DNA from: Sphaerisporangium album
Lineage (GTDB): Bacteria > Actinomycetota > Actinomycetes > Streptosporangiales > Streptosporangiaceae
Direction: 5' to 3'
DNA length: 64,000 bases
Assembly: GCF_003323745.1 (NCBI RefSeq)
Contig: NZ_QOIL01000017.1
Span: forward strand, 124,001-188,000
Positions 1 through 9,222 of the stretch are shown piece by piece; the stretch's first letter is position 1, and each line of letters starts with the position of its first letter. Position numbers and translations under genes: made by a program. Under the pieces are notes generated by a model. It was given only the letters and a program-made list of their open reading frames with translations, was not told the DNA's origin and did no database searches.

Positions 1-711
1 GGGCGTGCGCCACTTGGCGGACCCGCCCGGGCGCCACTTCCACTGCTTGGTGTACCACCAGTCCTTGCCGCGCCAGAGGTTGCGGATGGGCCGCGTCAGG
101 TCGTAGACGTACGCGGCGGTGGCCTGCTCGGTGCCGCTCGCGGAGCTCACCGAGACCCAGTCCCCCTGCTGGATCTCGCCGTTGCCCCGGCTGCCGGCGA
201 ACGTCCTGGTGGTGTCGTCGATGGCGTAGACCTTCTCGAAGCCGTCCTGGCTGCGAACGGTGATCGAGTCCTCGGCCACGACGGTGGCCTCGCCGGTCTG
301 GGTGAACACGGTGACGAAGACGCAGGCGTCCTTCGTGGCGACGACGAACTCACCGTGCGGCGTGCCGAGGAACGCCCACGGGCCCAGAGGCGGCACCTGC
401 GGGGGCGTGGTGGGCGACGGCGTCGGAACGGGCGGCGCGGTGGGAAGATCTGTCGGGTCGCCCGTGGGGCTCGTGGTCGGTGATCCTGTGGGGCTCGCCG
501 TGTCGGTGGGCGTGGGGGTACCCGGGTCGGTGGCCGTCGGCGTGGCGGGCGGGGGTTCCGGCGTGCCCGCGGAGGCCGCGGCCACGCCCATGCCTCCCGA
601 CGCCACGAGGATGGTGGCGGTGGCGAAGATCACCGGCCGCGGAACACGCCAGTGCGGCCCGCCCTGTGCGTTCGACCGTACTTCGTCGGGCTTACCAGGG
701 TTTGTTGGCAT
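1..711 (-). CDS. Membrane-anchored Thr/Pro-rich protein, C-terminus cut by the window edge
   Basis: The reading frame stays open from an ATG at 711 to base 1, giving 237 visible codons with no stop, so the gene continues beyond the left edge. The protein has a short basic cytoplasmic N-terminus, one hydrophobic segment at about residues 25-47, and a Pro/Thr/Ser-rich linker at about 48-98 typical of wall-spanning stalks. A predicted extracytoplasmic beta-rich domain follows (from about 100: GPWAFLGTPHGEFVV). Its short repeated strand patterns resemble the small DUF5666-like domains of actinobacterial surface proteins, but this is only a likeness. The function is unknown. It is divergent from the hydrolase gene at 1160 and shows no enzymatic motif. 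The start is supported by the position of the membrane anchor; the Shine-Dalgarno (GGGAC) is weak. Confidence 0.72.
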   Translation of the reverse strand, partial: MPTNPGKPDEVRSNAQGGPHWRVPRPVIFATATILVASGGMGVAAASAGTPEPPPATPTATDPGTPTPTDTASPTGSPTTSPTGDPTDLPTAPPVPTPSPTTPPQVPPLGPWAFLGTPHGEFVVATKDACVFVTVFTQTGEATVVAEDSITVRSQDGFEKVYAIDDTTRTFAGSRGNGEIQQGDWVSVSSASGTEQATAAYVYDLTRPIRNLWRGKDWWYTKQWKWRPGGSAKWRTP

Positions 712-1159
712 CACTACGTCCCTTATCAAAGCTAGTGCTGATCGCTCCTCCCCCATCCACCGTCCGGTATGAGTGGAGCGTCCCTGCGTACCCCTCGATC
801 GCGCACATCGCATCTCCTCCCTTTTCACCCCGAACCGAGGGGACCGCGGGAGCCTGCCCGCTTCATCCGCACCCATGCGGGCACATCCGGCGGCCGGTCC
901 CGGAATCGGCGTCCTTGCCCAGGTAAACCCGTATCCGCCACTTCGAAATAAATTTGTGACCAACCCGCACCGGCCTCCACACCCGGGCCGGGCGCCGCCG
1001 GCGTCAACGCCCGCTGTCAGTTACACGCTCGCAAGGTCCCCGTAACGCCGCCAGGCGATCAAGCACGATCTCATTCAGGTCGTTAGAGGACGAACCTCAC
1101 TATTCACGTGCATCACTCGCGTACGGAATATCTGGGGCATTGCACCTGAAGGGAAAGAA
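712..1159. other. Divergent intergenic region, no gene seen
   Basis: This 448-bp gap lies between two divergently oriented secreted or membrane protein genes and should hold both promoters. It is locally AT-richer near 940-955 and 1090-1135. I cannot define a convincing -10/-35 pair or operator. The short frames read through it are shadow frames without ribosome binding sites. Confidence 0.5.
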
Positions 1160-3574
1160 ATGCGCTTGCATGCGCAGGCCTGGCGGCGGGGACTCGTCGG
1201 AGCCGTCACGGCCGCCGCGATCTCCGCGACCTTCCTGGCGGGACCGGCCTACGCCGACCCCCCGGCATCCCGAAGCGGCGACGGGGAATGGACCGTCCAG
1301 AAGGAGGACTCCGGCTTCCGGATCACACTGCGCCTGGACCGGCCACTACCCGTCCGCGACGCCGTCCCGGAGCTCGCCGTCGACGGCAGATCGCTCGGCC
1401 CGGCCGAGGAGTCGCCGGACGGGCGGACGCTGACGATCGTCACCTCCGACCCCGGCGCCGCGGCCGCGTCGTCCGTCGACGTGGCCTGGAACGGAGAGGT
1501 CCCCACACCGGCCGCGAACCTCAGGAGCGCCGGCCCCGACGCGGCCGGCCCCTCCCCCGAGGCGGCCCGCAAGAAGCCCCCGCACCTCCCCGTCGACCCC
1601 GCGGCGCCCGGCCCGTACACGGTCGCGCCGGACGAGTACGACCTCGGGGACACCGGCATCGCGCCGGCGAGCCTGAGCGGCAAGCCGGTCGAGCTCCGCG
1701 CCGCCGTCTACCTGCCGGTGGGCGCCAAAGGCCCGCGCCCGCTCGTCGTGTTCCTGCACGGCCGCCACTCCGCGTGCTACAACCCGGTCACCCGGACGAC
1801 GTCCAACAGCGCCTGGCCCTGCCCCGCCGGGCAGCAGCCCATCGCCAGCTACCGGGGCTACGACGGCCCCGCGAACGTGCTGGCGAGCCATGGCTACGTC
1901 GTCGTGTCGATCAGCGCCAACGGCGTCAACGCCGCCGACAACCCCTTCAGCGACGACCGCGGCGCCAAGGCACGCGGAGAGCTCGTCATGAAGCACCTCG
2001 ACCTGCTCGCCGCGGCCGACCGGGGCGAGGGCGACCCGAAGATGGTGCGGCTCTTCCACAAGCGCCTCGACATGGACGACATCGGCCTGATGGGACACTC
2101 CCGGGGCGGCGAGGGCGTCGTCAAGGCGGCGCTGCTCAACGCCGGGCGACACCGGCCGTACGGGGTCAAGGCGGTGCTGCCGCTCGCGCCCACGGACTTC
2201 GCCCGCGCGACCCTGCCCGACGTCCCGATGGCCGTGATCCTGCCCTACTGCGACGGGGACGTGAGCAACCAGCAGGGACAGCACTTCTACGACGACTCCC
2301 TGTACGCCAACGCCGACGACGCGGCGTTCCGCTCTTCGCTGCTGGTCATGGGCACCGACCACAACTTCTTCAACACCGAGTGGACGCCGGGCGTGGCCAC
2401 CGCCCCGGCCTCCGACGACTGGTCCAACAACAACGACCCGGTGTGCGGGAACAAGGCGCCGACCCGCCTGAGCGCCGCCGAGCAGTACGCGGTCGGCACC
2501 TCCTACATAGCCGGCTTCTTCCGTCTCGTGCAGGGCGGCGAGAAGTCGCTGCTGCCGCTCTTCGACGGCAGCGGCGGCACCACGCCGTCCGCCGGACGCG
2601 CCGTCGTCCACGCCGTCGCCCAGGCGCCCGCGCGCGAGCGGCTCGACGTGGCCCCCTTCACGTCGGCGTCGCCGTCCGTCCGGGTCTCCGGCGCGGCCAC
2701 CGCGGCGGTGTGCGCCGGCATGCTGGACCGCTCGCCGCAGAGCGGGTTGCCGTCCTGCGCGACCGCGCTCACCACGTCGCAGGCCCCGTCCTGGACGCCC
2801 GCGACCTACGCCGGCAACGTCGCCGCGACGCCGGTCCTGCGGTTCTCCTGGACCGACACCACCGGCCGGGTGACCGTCCCGGTCCCGAGGTGGGACCAGA
2901 ACGTCGCCAAGTACGACGCGCTGACCTTCCGCGCGGCGCTGGACGAGAAGGCGACCGGCGACGCCGATCTGACGGTCGGCGTCGTCGACGACAGGGGCAG
3001 GACCGCGACGGTCGCGGTCTCGGAGCTGAGCACGGCGCTCACGAAGCTCCCGGGCACCACCTCGCCGCTGCCCAAGACGTGGCTGCGGACCGTCCGCGTC
3101 CCGCTCTCGTCCCTGCACGGGGTCGACCTGCGCGACGTCCGCGAGGTCCGCCTCACGGGGGTGAGCCCCACCGGCGCCGTCTACCTCGGCGACCTGGCGT
3201 TCTCGTCGGTCGAGGTGGGCGGCACCCGGCTGGACCGGCTGCCGCAGGTCTCGGTGCAGGGCGTCACCGTCCCCGAGGGCGACGGCCCGGGAGCCGCCAC
3301 GATGACGCTGACGCTCTCGGAGAGGAGCCACGAGCCGGTGACGGTCAACGTCCAGTCGATCACCAACGGTGCCACCCCGGTGATCACGCAACTGGCGCAG
3401 CGGATCGTGGTCCCGGCGCGGGCGACGTCCGTCACCTTCCAGGTGCCGCTGGCGGGCAACACGACGCCGGCGACCGCCGCCCAGTCCTATCAGGTGGTCG
3501 CCTCGGTGCCGACGAACGCGGTCATCGGCGAGGGCTTCACCCGCCTCGTCGTCACCGACGACGACGCGCTCTGA
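1160..3574 (+). CDS. Secreted alpha/beta hydrolase with C-terminal Calx-beta-like domain
   Basis: An 804-aa exported protein, probably an extracellular esterase or lipase; the substrate is unknown. A Sec signal peptide (basic start, hydrophobic core, AYA-DP cleavage site near residue 32) precedes a beta-rich region. The alpha/beta-hydrolase core at about 180-460 has an oxyanion HG at 200-201 (FLHGRHS), the nucleophile elbow GHSRGGEG with Ser314, candidate acid Asp364/366 (PYCDGD) and His401 (GTDHNFF). Cys pairs around 206-221 and 363-430 suit an extracytoplasmic disulphide-bonded protein. The last ~120 residues resemble a Calx-beta domain (VSVQGVTVPEGDG), common in secreted multidomain proteins. 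The start is fixed by the AAGGGAAAG ribosome binding site and the signal peptide. It appears monocistronic, with a strong terminator directly downstream. Confidence 0.88.
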   Translation: MRLHAQAWRRGLVGAVTAAAISATFLAGPAYADPPASRSGDGEWTVQKEDSGFRITLRLDRPLPVRDAVPELAVDGRSLGPAEESPDGRTLTIVTSDPGAAAASSVDVAWNGEVPTPAANLRSAGPDAAGPSPEAARKKPPHLPVDPAAPGPYTVAPDEYDLGDTGIAPASLSGKPVELRAAVYLPVGAKGPRPLVVFLHGRHSACYNPVTRTTSNSAWPCPAGQQPIASYRGYDGPANVLASHGYVVVSISANGVNAADNPFSDDRGAKARGELVMKHLDLLAAADRGEGDPKMVRLFHKRLDMDDIGLMGHSRGGEGVVKAALLNAGRHRPYGVKAVLPLAPTDFARATLPDVPMAVILPYCDGDVSNQQGQHFYDDSLYANADDAAFRSSLLVMGTDHNFFNTEWTPGVATAPASDDWSNNNDPVCGNKAPTRLSAAEQYAVGTSYIAGFFRLVQGGEKSLLPLFDGSGGTTPSAGRAVVHAVAQAPARERLDVAPFTSASPSVRVSGAATAAVCAGMLDRSPQSGLPSCATALTTSQAPSWTPATYAGNVAATPVLRFSWTDTTGRVTVPVPRWDQNVAKYDALTFRAALDEKATGDADLTVGVVDDRGRTATVAVSELSTALTKLPGTTSPLPKTWLRTVRVPLSSLHGVDLRDVREVRLTGVSPTGAVYLGDLAFSSVEVGGTRLDRLPQVSVQGVTVPEGDGPGAATMTLTLSERSHEPVTVNVQSITNGATPVITQLAQRIVVPARATSVTFQVPLAGNTTPATAAQSYQVVASVPTNAVIGEGFTRLVVTDDDAL

Positions 3575-3579
3575 GAAGA

Positions 3580-3638
3580 CCGCCCACGGCGCGGGCCCGG
3601 CGGGTCGGACGGACCTGCCGGGCCCGCGCCGTGGGCGG
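3580..3638 (+). terminator. Strong hairpin terminator after the secreted hydrolase
   Basis: A perfect 22-bp inverted repeat (3580-3601 with 3617-3638) with a 15-nt loop starts six bases after the TGA stop. There is no U-tract, as usual for very GC-rich actinomycete terminators. Confidence 0.85.
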
Positions 3639-3870
3639 CCGAAAACTCCGGTCCCAGGCGGCCTCCGGCACGACCCTTCAGGCTATCGTGAGTGGTTTGC
3701 GGACGATCGTCGGCAAAGCGAAATATATGATTGTTCGGACAATGTTCATGTACGCGTGGCGCGGAGCGTCACGGCGGCCCAGATGTGCGTCCGAGGTTCC
3801 CGATCTTCGAGGGGGAACGCGCAGGTCACGGTGACCCGGGGGTCGCGTCGTTGACGCTTGGAGTGAGTTT
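3639..3870 (+). promoter_or_regulatory. Upstream region of the poly(amino acid) synthetase
   Basis: This 232-bp leader contains an AT-rich patch (3719-3750) with the small palindrome ATTGT-TCGG-ACAAT at 3730-3743, which may be an operator or part of the promoter. A GGAG ribosome binding site at 3860-3863 is placed 7 nt before the TTG start at 3871. No other gene is visible. Confidence 0.4.
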
Positions 3871-6800
3871 TTGCTGCCGAACGCCGGGGCTGTGCCGCCG
3901 GATGCCGTCCATCTGCCCGATGACGCCGTCTTCCTGTCCGAGAACGCCGTGTTCCTGTCCGGTGGGGAGACGCCGCCCGCTCGTACGCTCGTGGAGATCC
4001 TGGAGGAGACGACCCGGGCGCACCCGGGCGCACCGGCCCTGGACGACGGTCGCGTGGTGCTCTCCTACGCCGGGCTCCGCGACGAGGCCGGCGCCCTGGC
4101 CGGGCGGTTGCGCGCCGCCGGGGCGGGTCCGGGCGAGCGGGTGGGCGTACGCGTCCCATCGGGAACCGCCGACCTGTACGTCGCGATCCTCGCGGTGCTC
4201 ACCGCGGGCGCCGCGTACGTGCCGGTCGACGCCGACGACCCGGACGAGCGTGCCGAGCTGGTCTTCGGCGAGGCGGGTGTCCGATTGGTGGTCGGCGAGG
4301 GCCGCGCGCTGACGTTCCGCGGCGAGACGGAGCCCGAGGCCGCGAGCACGCGGACGCCCGGGACCGGGGACGCCGGCCCGGTCGTGCCCGGGGACGCGGG
4401 CTCGTCGGCGGCCCGAGGCGGGCGGGCGCCGCGGCCCGGGGACGACGCGTGGGTCATCTTCACGTCCGGGTCCACGGGGAAGCCCAAGGGGGTCGCGGTC
4501 AGCCATCGCAGCGCCGCAGCGTTCGTGGACGCCGAGGCCCGGCTGTTCCTCCAGGAGGCTCCGATCGGGACCGGGGACCGGGTGCTCGCGGGGCTTTCCG
4601 TCGCGTTCGACGCCTCCTGCGAGGAGATGTGGCTGGCGTGGCGGTACGGCGCGTGCCTGGTCCCTGCGCCGCGCGCGCTGGTGCGCGCGGGCATGGACCT
4701 CGGCCCCTGGCTGGTCGAACGCGGCGTCACGATCGTCTCGACCGTCCCGACGCTGGCCGCGTTGTGGCCGGTGGAGACCCTGGACGAGGTCCGGCTGCTC
4801 ATCTTCGGCGGCGAGGCGTGCCCGCCCGAGCTGGCCGAGCGCCTCAGCGTCCCCGGGCGCGAGGTCTGGAACACCTACGGCCCGACCGAGGCCACCGTCG
4901 TCGCCTGCGCCGCGCCGCTGGGCGGGCCGGGCCCGGTGCGCATCGGCCTGCCGCTGCACGGCTGGGACCTCGCGGTGGTGGGCCCGGACGGCGAACCCGT
5001 CGCCTCCGGCGGGACGGGCGAGCTGGTCATCGGCGGCGTCGGCCTGGCGCGCTACCTCGACCCGGTCAAGGACGCCGAGAAGTACGCGCCGCTGCCGTCC
5101 CTCGGCTGGGAGCGGGCCTACCGCAGCGGCGACCTGGTCGTGGCGGACCCCGAGGGCCTGATCTTCGTCGGACGCGCCGACGACCAGGTCAAGCTGGGCG
5201 GGCGGCGCGTCGAGCTGGGAGAGATCGACGCGGCGCTGAGCGCCCTGCCCGGCGTGGTGGGCGCGGCGGCCGCCGTCCGCACCACGGGGGGCGGCCACCA
5301 GCTGCTGGTGGGGTACGTCGTGCCGGGCGACCCGGGCGCGTTCGACGCGGCGGCGGCCCGCGAGCGGCTGGCGGGCGCGCTGCCCGCGGCGCTCGTGCCG
5401 CGCCTGGCCGTCGTGGACGACCTGCCCACGCGGACCTCGGGGAAGATCGACAGGGCCGCGCTGCCCTGGCCGCTCGCGGCCCTGGACGCGGACGCGTCCG
5501 CCGAGCCGTCCGGGGAGCTGAGCGAGACCGAGCGGTGGCTCGCCGAGCGCTGGCACGAGGTCCTCGGGGATCGGGTCACCGGACCGGGGGCCGACTTCTT
5601 CACCGCCGGGGGCACCAGCCTGGCCGCGGCCCGCCTGGTCTCCGCGCTGCGCACGCGCCACGCGTCCATCGCGGTCGCCGACCTGTACGACCATCCGACG
5701 CTGCGGGGCCTGGCCGCCCGGCTGGAGGAGCTGGAGGCGCGGGCGGGTTCCCGGCGACAGGACGTGGACGACGGCCGCAGGGTGGCGCCGATGCCGCGCC
5801 GCGCGTCGCTGACCCAGACGGCCCTGACGCTGCCGCTGCTGACCGTCCGCGCGATGCCGTGGGTGATCGGCGCGGCGGTGGCGGGCAACCTGCTCGGCCT
5901 CTCCTGGACGCCGGTCGTCTCCTGGTGGTGGGTGCTCGCCGGGGTCCTGCTGTTCATGACGCCGTTCGGACGCCTCGGCCTGGCGGCGGCGATGGCCAGG
6001 CTGCTGCTGCGCGGCCTGCGGCCGGGCGACTACCCGCGCGGCGGGGCCGTCCACCTGCGCATCTGGTTCACCGACAAGCTCACCGAGATGCTCGGCGTCG
6101 CGGGCATCTCCTCCGCGCCGTGGATCACCCACTACGCACGGGCGCTCGGCGCGCAGGTCGGCCAGGACGCCGACCTGCACACGCTGCCCCCCGTCACGGG
6201 CATGCTGCGCCTCGGCAGGGGCGCCTCGATCGAGCCCGAGGTCGACCTGACCGGCCACTGGCTGGACGGTGACGTGCTGCACGTCGGCGAGATCCGGGTC
6301 GGGGCCAGGGCCGGTGTCGGCGCCCGCTCGACGCTGCTGCCGGGGACCAGGATCGGCAAGAACGCCCAGGTCGCCCCCGGTTCGTCGGTGAGCGGGCCCG
6401 TCCCGGCCGGCGAGCGCTGGGCGGGCGCGCCCGCGACGCGTCAGGGCAAGGCCGCCCCGCGCGCCGCGCGCCCGCCGCGCCTGCGCCGCTGGAGCGCGAT
6501 CTACGGCGTCTCGGCGTCGCTGCTCGGCCTGGTGCCCCTGGTCGCGGCGATCCCGGGGCTGGCCGTGCTCGGCGCGGCCGTCCAGGACTCCCCCGCCCTG
6601 GGCGCGGCGATCGTGCCGGCCCTGCTGGCCGTGCCGGTCGCGACCGTCGTGTCGATGGCCGCGATGGCGCTGCTCCTGCTGGTGCTCGTCCGGCTGCTCG
6701 GCGTCGGCCTGCGCGCGGGCGACCACCCCGTGCACAGCCGCCCGGCCTGGCAGGCGTGGGCGACCGAGCGGCTGATGGCGATGGCGCGGGTGTGGCTGTT

Positions 6801-7875
6801 CCCGCTGTACGCCAGCCTGTTCACGCCGCTGTGGCTGCGGGCGCTCGGCATGAAGGTGGGACGCCAGACCGAGATTTCGACGGTGCTGGCGCTGCCCAAG
6901 ATGACCACGGTCGGCGACGGCGCGTTCCTCGCCGACGACACGATGATCGCGCCGTACGAGCTGGCGGGCGGGTGGATGCGCGTCGACCACGTGCGCATCG
7001 GCAAGCGGGCGTTCGTCGGCAACTCGGGCATGACCGCGCCGGGGCGCAAGGTGCCCAAGGACGGGCTGGTCGGGGTGCTGTCGGCCGCGCCGAAGAAGGC
7101 CAAGGCGGGCTCGTCCTACCTGGGGATGCCCCCGGTGAAGCTGCGCAGGACCGCCCAGCGGGCCGACACGACCCGCACCTACGACCCGCCGCTGCGGCTG
7201 CGGGTGGCCCGCGCGCTGGTGGAGCTGTGCCGGGCGGTCCCGGCGATGGCGACGGCCGGGCTCGGCGTGCCGGTCCTCGCGGCGCTGATGTGGCTGGCGG
7301 GGACGGCCGGGTTCGCGGTCGCCGCCCTGCTCGGCGGGGTCGTGCTGGCGGGGGCCGGGGTCGTGGCGGGCGGCGTCGCGGTCGGGGCCAAGTGGGCGCT
7401 GCTGGGCCGGATCAGCGCGGGCGACCGGCCGCTGTGGAGCTCGTTCGTGTGGCGCAACGAGCTGGCGGACAACTTCGTCGAGGTGCTGGCCGCGCCGTGG
7501 TTCGCGACGCCGTGGCTCGGCACCGCGCCGTTCAACGCGTGGCTGCGCGCGCTCGGCGCCCGGATCGGCAGGGGCGTGTGGTGCGAGACGTACTGGCTGC
7601 CCGAGATCGACCTGGTCAGCCTGGGCGACGGGACCTCGGTGAACCGGGGCTGCGTGCTTCAGACCCACCTGTTCCACGACCGCGTGATGAGCATCGATAC
7701 AGTCGAGCTGGCGGAGGGCTCGACGCTGGGCCCGCACGGGGTGGTGCTGCCCGCGGCCACGGTCGGGAGCAACACCACGATCGGCCCCGCGTCCCTGGTG
7801 ATGCGCGGCGAGTCGCTGCCCGCGCGGACCCGCTGGTACGGCAACCCGGTCGCGGCCTGGCATGGCGCCGCGTGA
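3871..7875 (+). CDS. Pls/PosA-family poly(amino acid) synthetase (single-module membrane NRPS)
   Basis: A 1334-aa membrane NRPS of the epsilon-poly-L-lysine synthetase type, about the length of that family. Order: adenylation domain at about 35-530 (A3 motif FTSGSTGKPKG at 197-207; substrate-pocket Asp247 in the DASCEEMW motif; A10 Lys in TRTSGKIDR), then a carrier domain at about 550-620 (GGTSL, Ser583). After that come several membrane segments interleaved with three related soluble acyltransferase-like regions containing hexapeptide, left-handed beta-helix stretches. In this family the A domain loads one amino acid and the membrane-embedded C domains polymerise it without a thioesterase. 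The monomer cannot be read with certainty. The TTG start has a well-placed GGAG. It is transcribed with the M1 aminopeptidase whose frame opens at its stop codon. Confidence 0.88.
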   Translation: MLPNAGAVPPDAVHLPDDAVFLSENAVFLSGGETPPARTLVEILEETTRAHPGAPALDDGRVVLSYAGLRDEAGALAGRLRAAGAGPGERVGVRVPSGTADLYVAILAVLTAGAAYVPVDADDPDERAELVFGEAGVRLVVGEGRALTFRGETEPEAASTRTPGTGDAGPVVPGDAGSSAARGGRAPRPGDDAWVIFTSGSTGKPKGVAVSHRSAAAFVDAEARLFLQEAPIGTGDRVLAGLSVAFDASCEEMWLAWRYGACLVPAPRALVRAGMDLGPWLVERGVTIVSTVPTLAALWPVETLDEVRLLIFGGEACPPELAERLSVPGREVWNTYGPTEATVVACAAPLGGPGPVRIGLPLHGWDLAVVGPDGEPVASGGTGELVIGGVGLARYLDPVKDAEKYAPLPSLGWERAYRSGDLVVADPEGLIFVGRADDQVKLGGRRVELGEIDAALSALPGVVGAAAAVRTTGGGHQLLVGYVVPGDPGAFDAAAARERLAGALPAALVPRLAVVDDLPTRTSGKIDRAALPWPLAALDADASAEPSGELSETERWLAERWHEVLGDRVTGPGADFFTAGGTSLAAARLVSALRTRHASIAVADLYDHPTLRGLAARLEELEARAGSRRQDVDDGRRVAPMPRRASLTQTALTLPLLTVRAMPWVIGAAVAGNLLGLSWTPVVSWWWVLAGVLLFMTPFGRLGLAAAMARLLLRGLRPGDYPRGGAVHLRIWFTDKLTEMLGVAGISSAPWITHYARALGAQVGQDADLHTLPPVTGMLRLGRGASIEPEVDLTGHWLDGDVLHVGEIRVGARAGVGARSTLLPGTRIGKNAQVAPGSSVSGPVPAGERWAGAPATRQGKAAPRAARPPRLRRWSAIYGVSASLLGLVPLVAAIPGLAVLGAAVQDSPALGAAIVPALLAVPVATVVSMAAMALLLLVLVRLLGVGLRAGDHPVHSRPAWQAWATERLMAMARVWLFPLYASLFTPLWLRALGMKVGRQTEISTVLALPKMTTVGDGAFLADDTMIAPYELAGGWMRVDHVRIGKRAFVGNSGMTAPGRKVPKDGLVGVLSAAPKKAKAGSSYLGMPPVKLRRTAQRADTTRTYDPPLRLRVARALVELCRAVPAMATAGLGVPVLAALMWLAGTAGFAVAALLGGVVLAGAGVVAGGVAVGAKWALLGRISAGDRPLWSSFVWRNELADNFVEVLAAPWFATPWLGTAPFNAWLRALGARIGRGVWCETYWLPEIDLVSLGDGTSVNRGCVLQTHLFHDRVMSIDTVELAEGSTLGPHGVVLPAATVGSNTTIGPASLVMRGESLPARTRWYGNPVAAWHGAA

Positions 7876-7895
7876 CCGGCATCGAGGGGAGGACA

Positions 7896-9182
7896 GTGGC
7901 AGCGGCCACCCGCTACTTCCCCGAGCGCGGCGATCCGGGCTACCACGTCAGGCACTACGACCTGGCGCTGGAGCACCGCCTCGGGCCGAACCGGCTGAGC
8001 GGCACCGCCCGGCTGACCGCGGTCGCGGCCGAGCCGCTGGACCGGGTGGAGCTCGACCTCGGCCCGTTCCAGGTCGGCCAGGTGCTGGTCGACGGCGAGC
8101 GCGCCCGGTTCGCCCACCGTGACGAGAAGCTGCGCGTCACGCCGCCGCGCTGGCTGCCGGAGGGCAGGACGTTCACCGTCGAGGTCCGGTACGCGGGCAA
8201 CCCCCGGCCCGTGCCCAGCCACTGGGGCGGCCTCGGCTGGGACCAGCTCGACGACGGGGTGATCGTCGCGAGCCAGCCGATCGGCGCGTCGTCGTGGTTC
8301 CCGTGCAACGACCGGCCCTGCGACAAGGCGAGCTACGACATCGCGGTGACGACGGCCTCGCCGTACACGGTCGTGTGCAACGGCACGCCGGTCTCGACGC
8401 GGCGCGGCGGCTCGCGGACGACCTGGGTGTACCGGCAGGAGGAGCCGACGGCCGCCTACCTGGCGAGCGTGCAGATCGGCCGCTACCAGCTCGCGGCCCT
8501 GCCCGGCGAGGTGCCGCAGCGCCTGGCCGCGCCCGCCGCGCTGCACTCCCGGGCACGGCACGACCTCGGACGCCAGGAGCAGATGATGCGGGTCTTCCGC
8601 GAGCTGTTCGGACCGTTCCCGTTCGCGTCCTACACCGTGGTCGTCACCGAGGACGAGCTGGAGATCCCCGTCGAGGCCCAGGCCATGTCGATCTTCGGGG
8701 CCAACCACATGGACGGGCGGCGCGGCAGCGAGCGGCTGGTCGCGCACGAGCTGGCCCACCAGTGGTTCGGCAACAGCCTGACGCTGCGTCACTGGCGCGA
8801 CATCTGGCTGCACGAGGGCTTCGCGACGTACGCGGAGTGGCTGTGGTCGGAGGCCTCGGGCGGCGAGCCCGCCGAGGCGCACGCGCGGCGCTGGCACGCC
8901 CGGCTGGCCGACCGCCCCGGCGGCTTCGTCCTCGCCGACCCCGGGGCGAGGCGGCTGTTCGACGACCGCGTCTACAAGCGCGGCGCGCTCACCCTGCACG
9001 CGCTGCGCCGGGTGCTCGGCGGCCCGGCGTTCACCTCGCTGCTGCGCGTCTGGACCGACGCCTACCGCCACGGCGTCGTCACCACCGGCATGTTCACCGA
9101 GCTGGCCGGGCACTACACCCCCGAGCCCCTGGACGCGTTCTTCGAGTCCTGGCTCTACACCGAGACGCTGCCCCCGCTCTGA
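7896..9182 (+). CDS. Short M1-family zinc aminopeptidase
   Basis: A gluzincin metallopeptidase predicted to remove N-terminal residues from peptides. The zinc site is HELAH at 284-288 plus Glu307 (LHEGFATYAEW), with the 18-residue spacing of family M1. The exopeptidase motif (GAMEN in classical members) is replaced by VEAQAM just upstream, as in the short actinobacterial subgroup. At 428 aa it lacks the large C-terminal helical domain of ~850-aa members. I prefer the GTG at 7896 because a strong GGGGAGGA site precedes it. A GTG at 7872 in the same frame would overlap the synthetase stop by 4 bp and is the alternative. Coupling to the Pls/PosA gene suggests that it trims or degrades the polymer or protects the producer (inference). 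Confidence 0.87.
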   Translation: MAAATRYFPERGDPGYHVRHYDLALEHRLGPNRLSGTARLTAVAAEPLDRVELDLGPFQVGQVLVDGERARFAHRDEKLRVTPPRWLPEGRTFTVEVRYAGNPRPVPSHWGGLGWDQLDDGVIVASQPIGASSWFPCNDRPCDKASYDIAVTTASPYTVVCNGTPVSTRRGGSRTTWVYRQEEPTAAYLASVQIGRYQLAALPGEVPQRLAAPAALHSRARHDLGRQEQMMRVFRELFGPFPFASYTVVVTEDELEIPVEAQAMSIFGANHMDGRRGSERLVAHELAHQWFGNSLTLRHWRDIWLHEGFATYAEWLWSEASGGEPAEAHARRWHARLADRPGGFVLADPGARRLFDDRVYKRGALTLHALRRVLGGPAFTSLLRVWTDAYRHGVVTTGMFTELAGHYTPEPLDAFFESWLYTETLPPL

Positions 9183-9188
9183 GTCGCG

Positions 9189-9210
9189 CCGGCGGGCACG
9201 AGCCCGCCGG
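9189..9210. terminator. Hairpin between convergent genes
   Basis: A perfect 9-bp GC stem (CCGGCGGGC/GCCCGCCGG) with a 4-nt ACGA loop sits in the 40-bp gap between the convergent aminopeptidase and GH39 genes. It could terminate both. Confidence 0.7.
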
Positions 9211-9222
9211 GGGCCCGCGGCG

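Noticed and set aside
3826-7863. Very long open frame on the minus strand opposite the poly(amino acid) synthetase
   Set aside because: Its translation is low-complexity Arg/Pro/Ala-rich text, the usual third-position GC shadow of a real high-GC gene. The plus strand has clear NRPS motifs.
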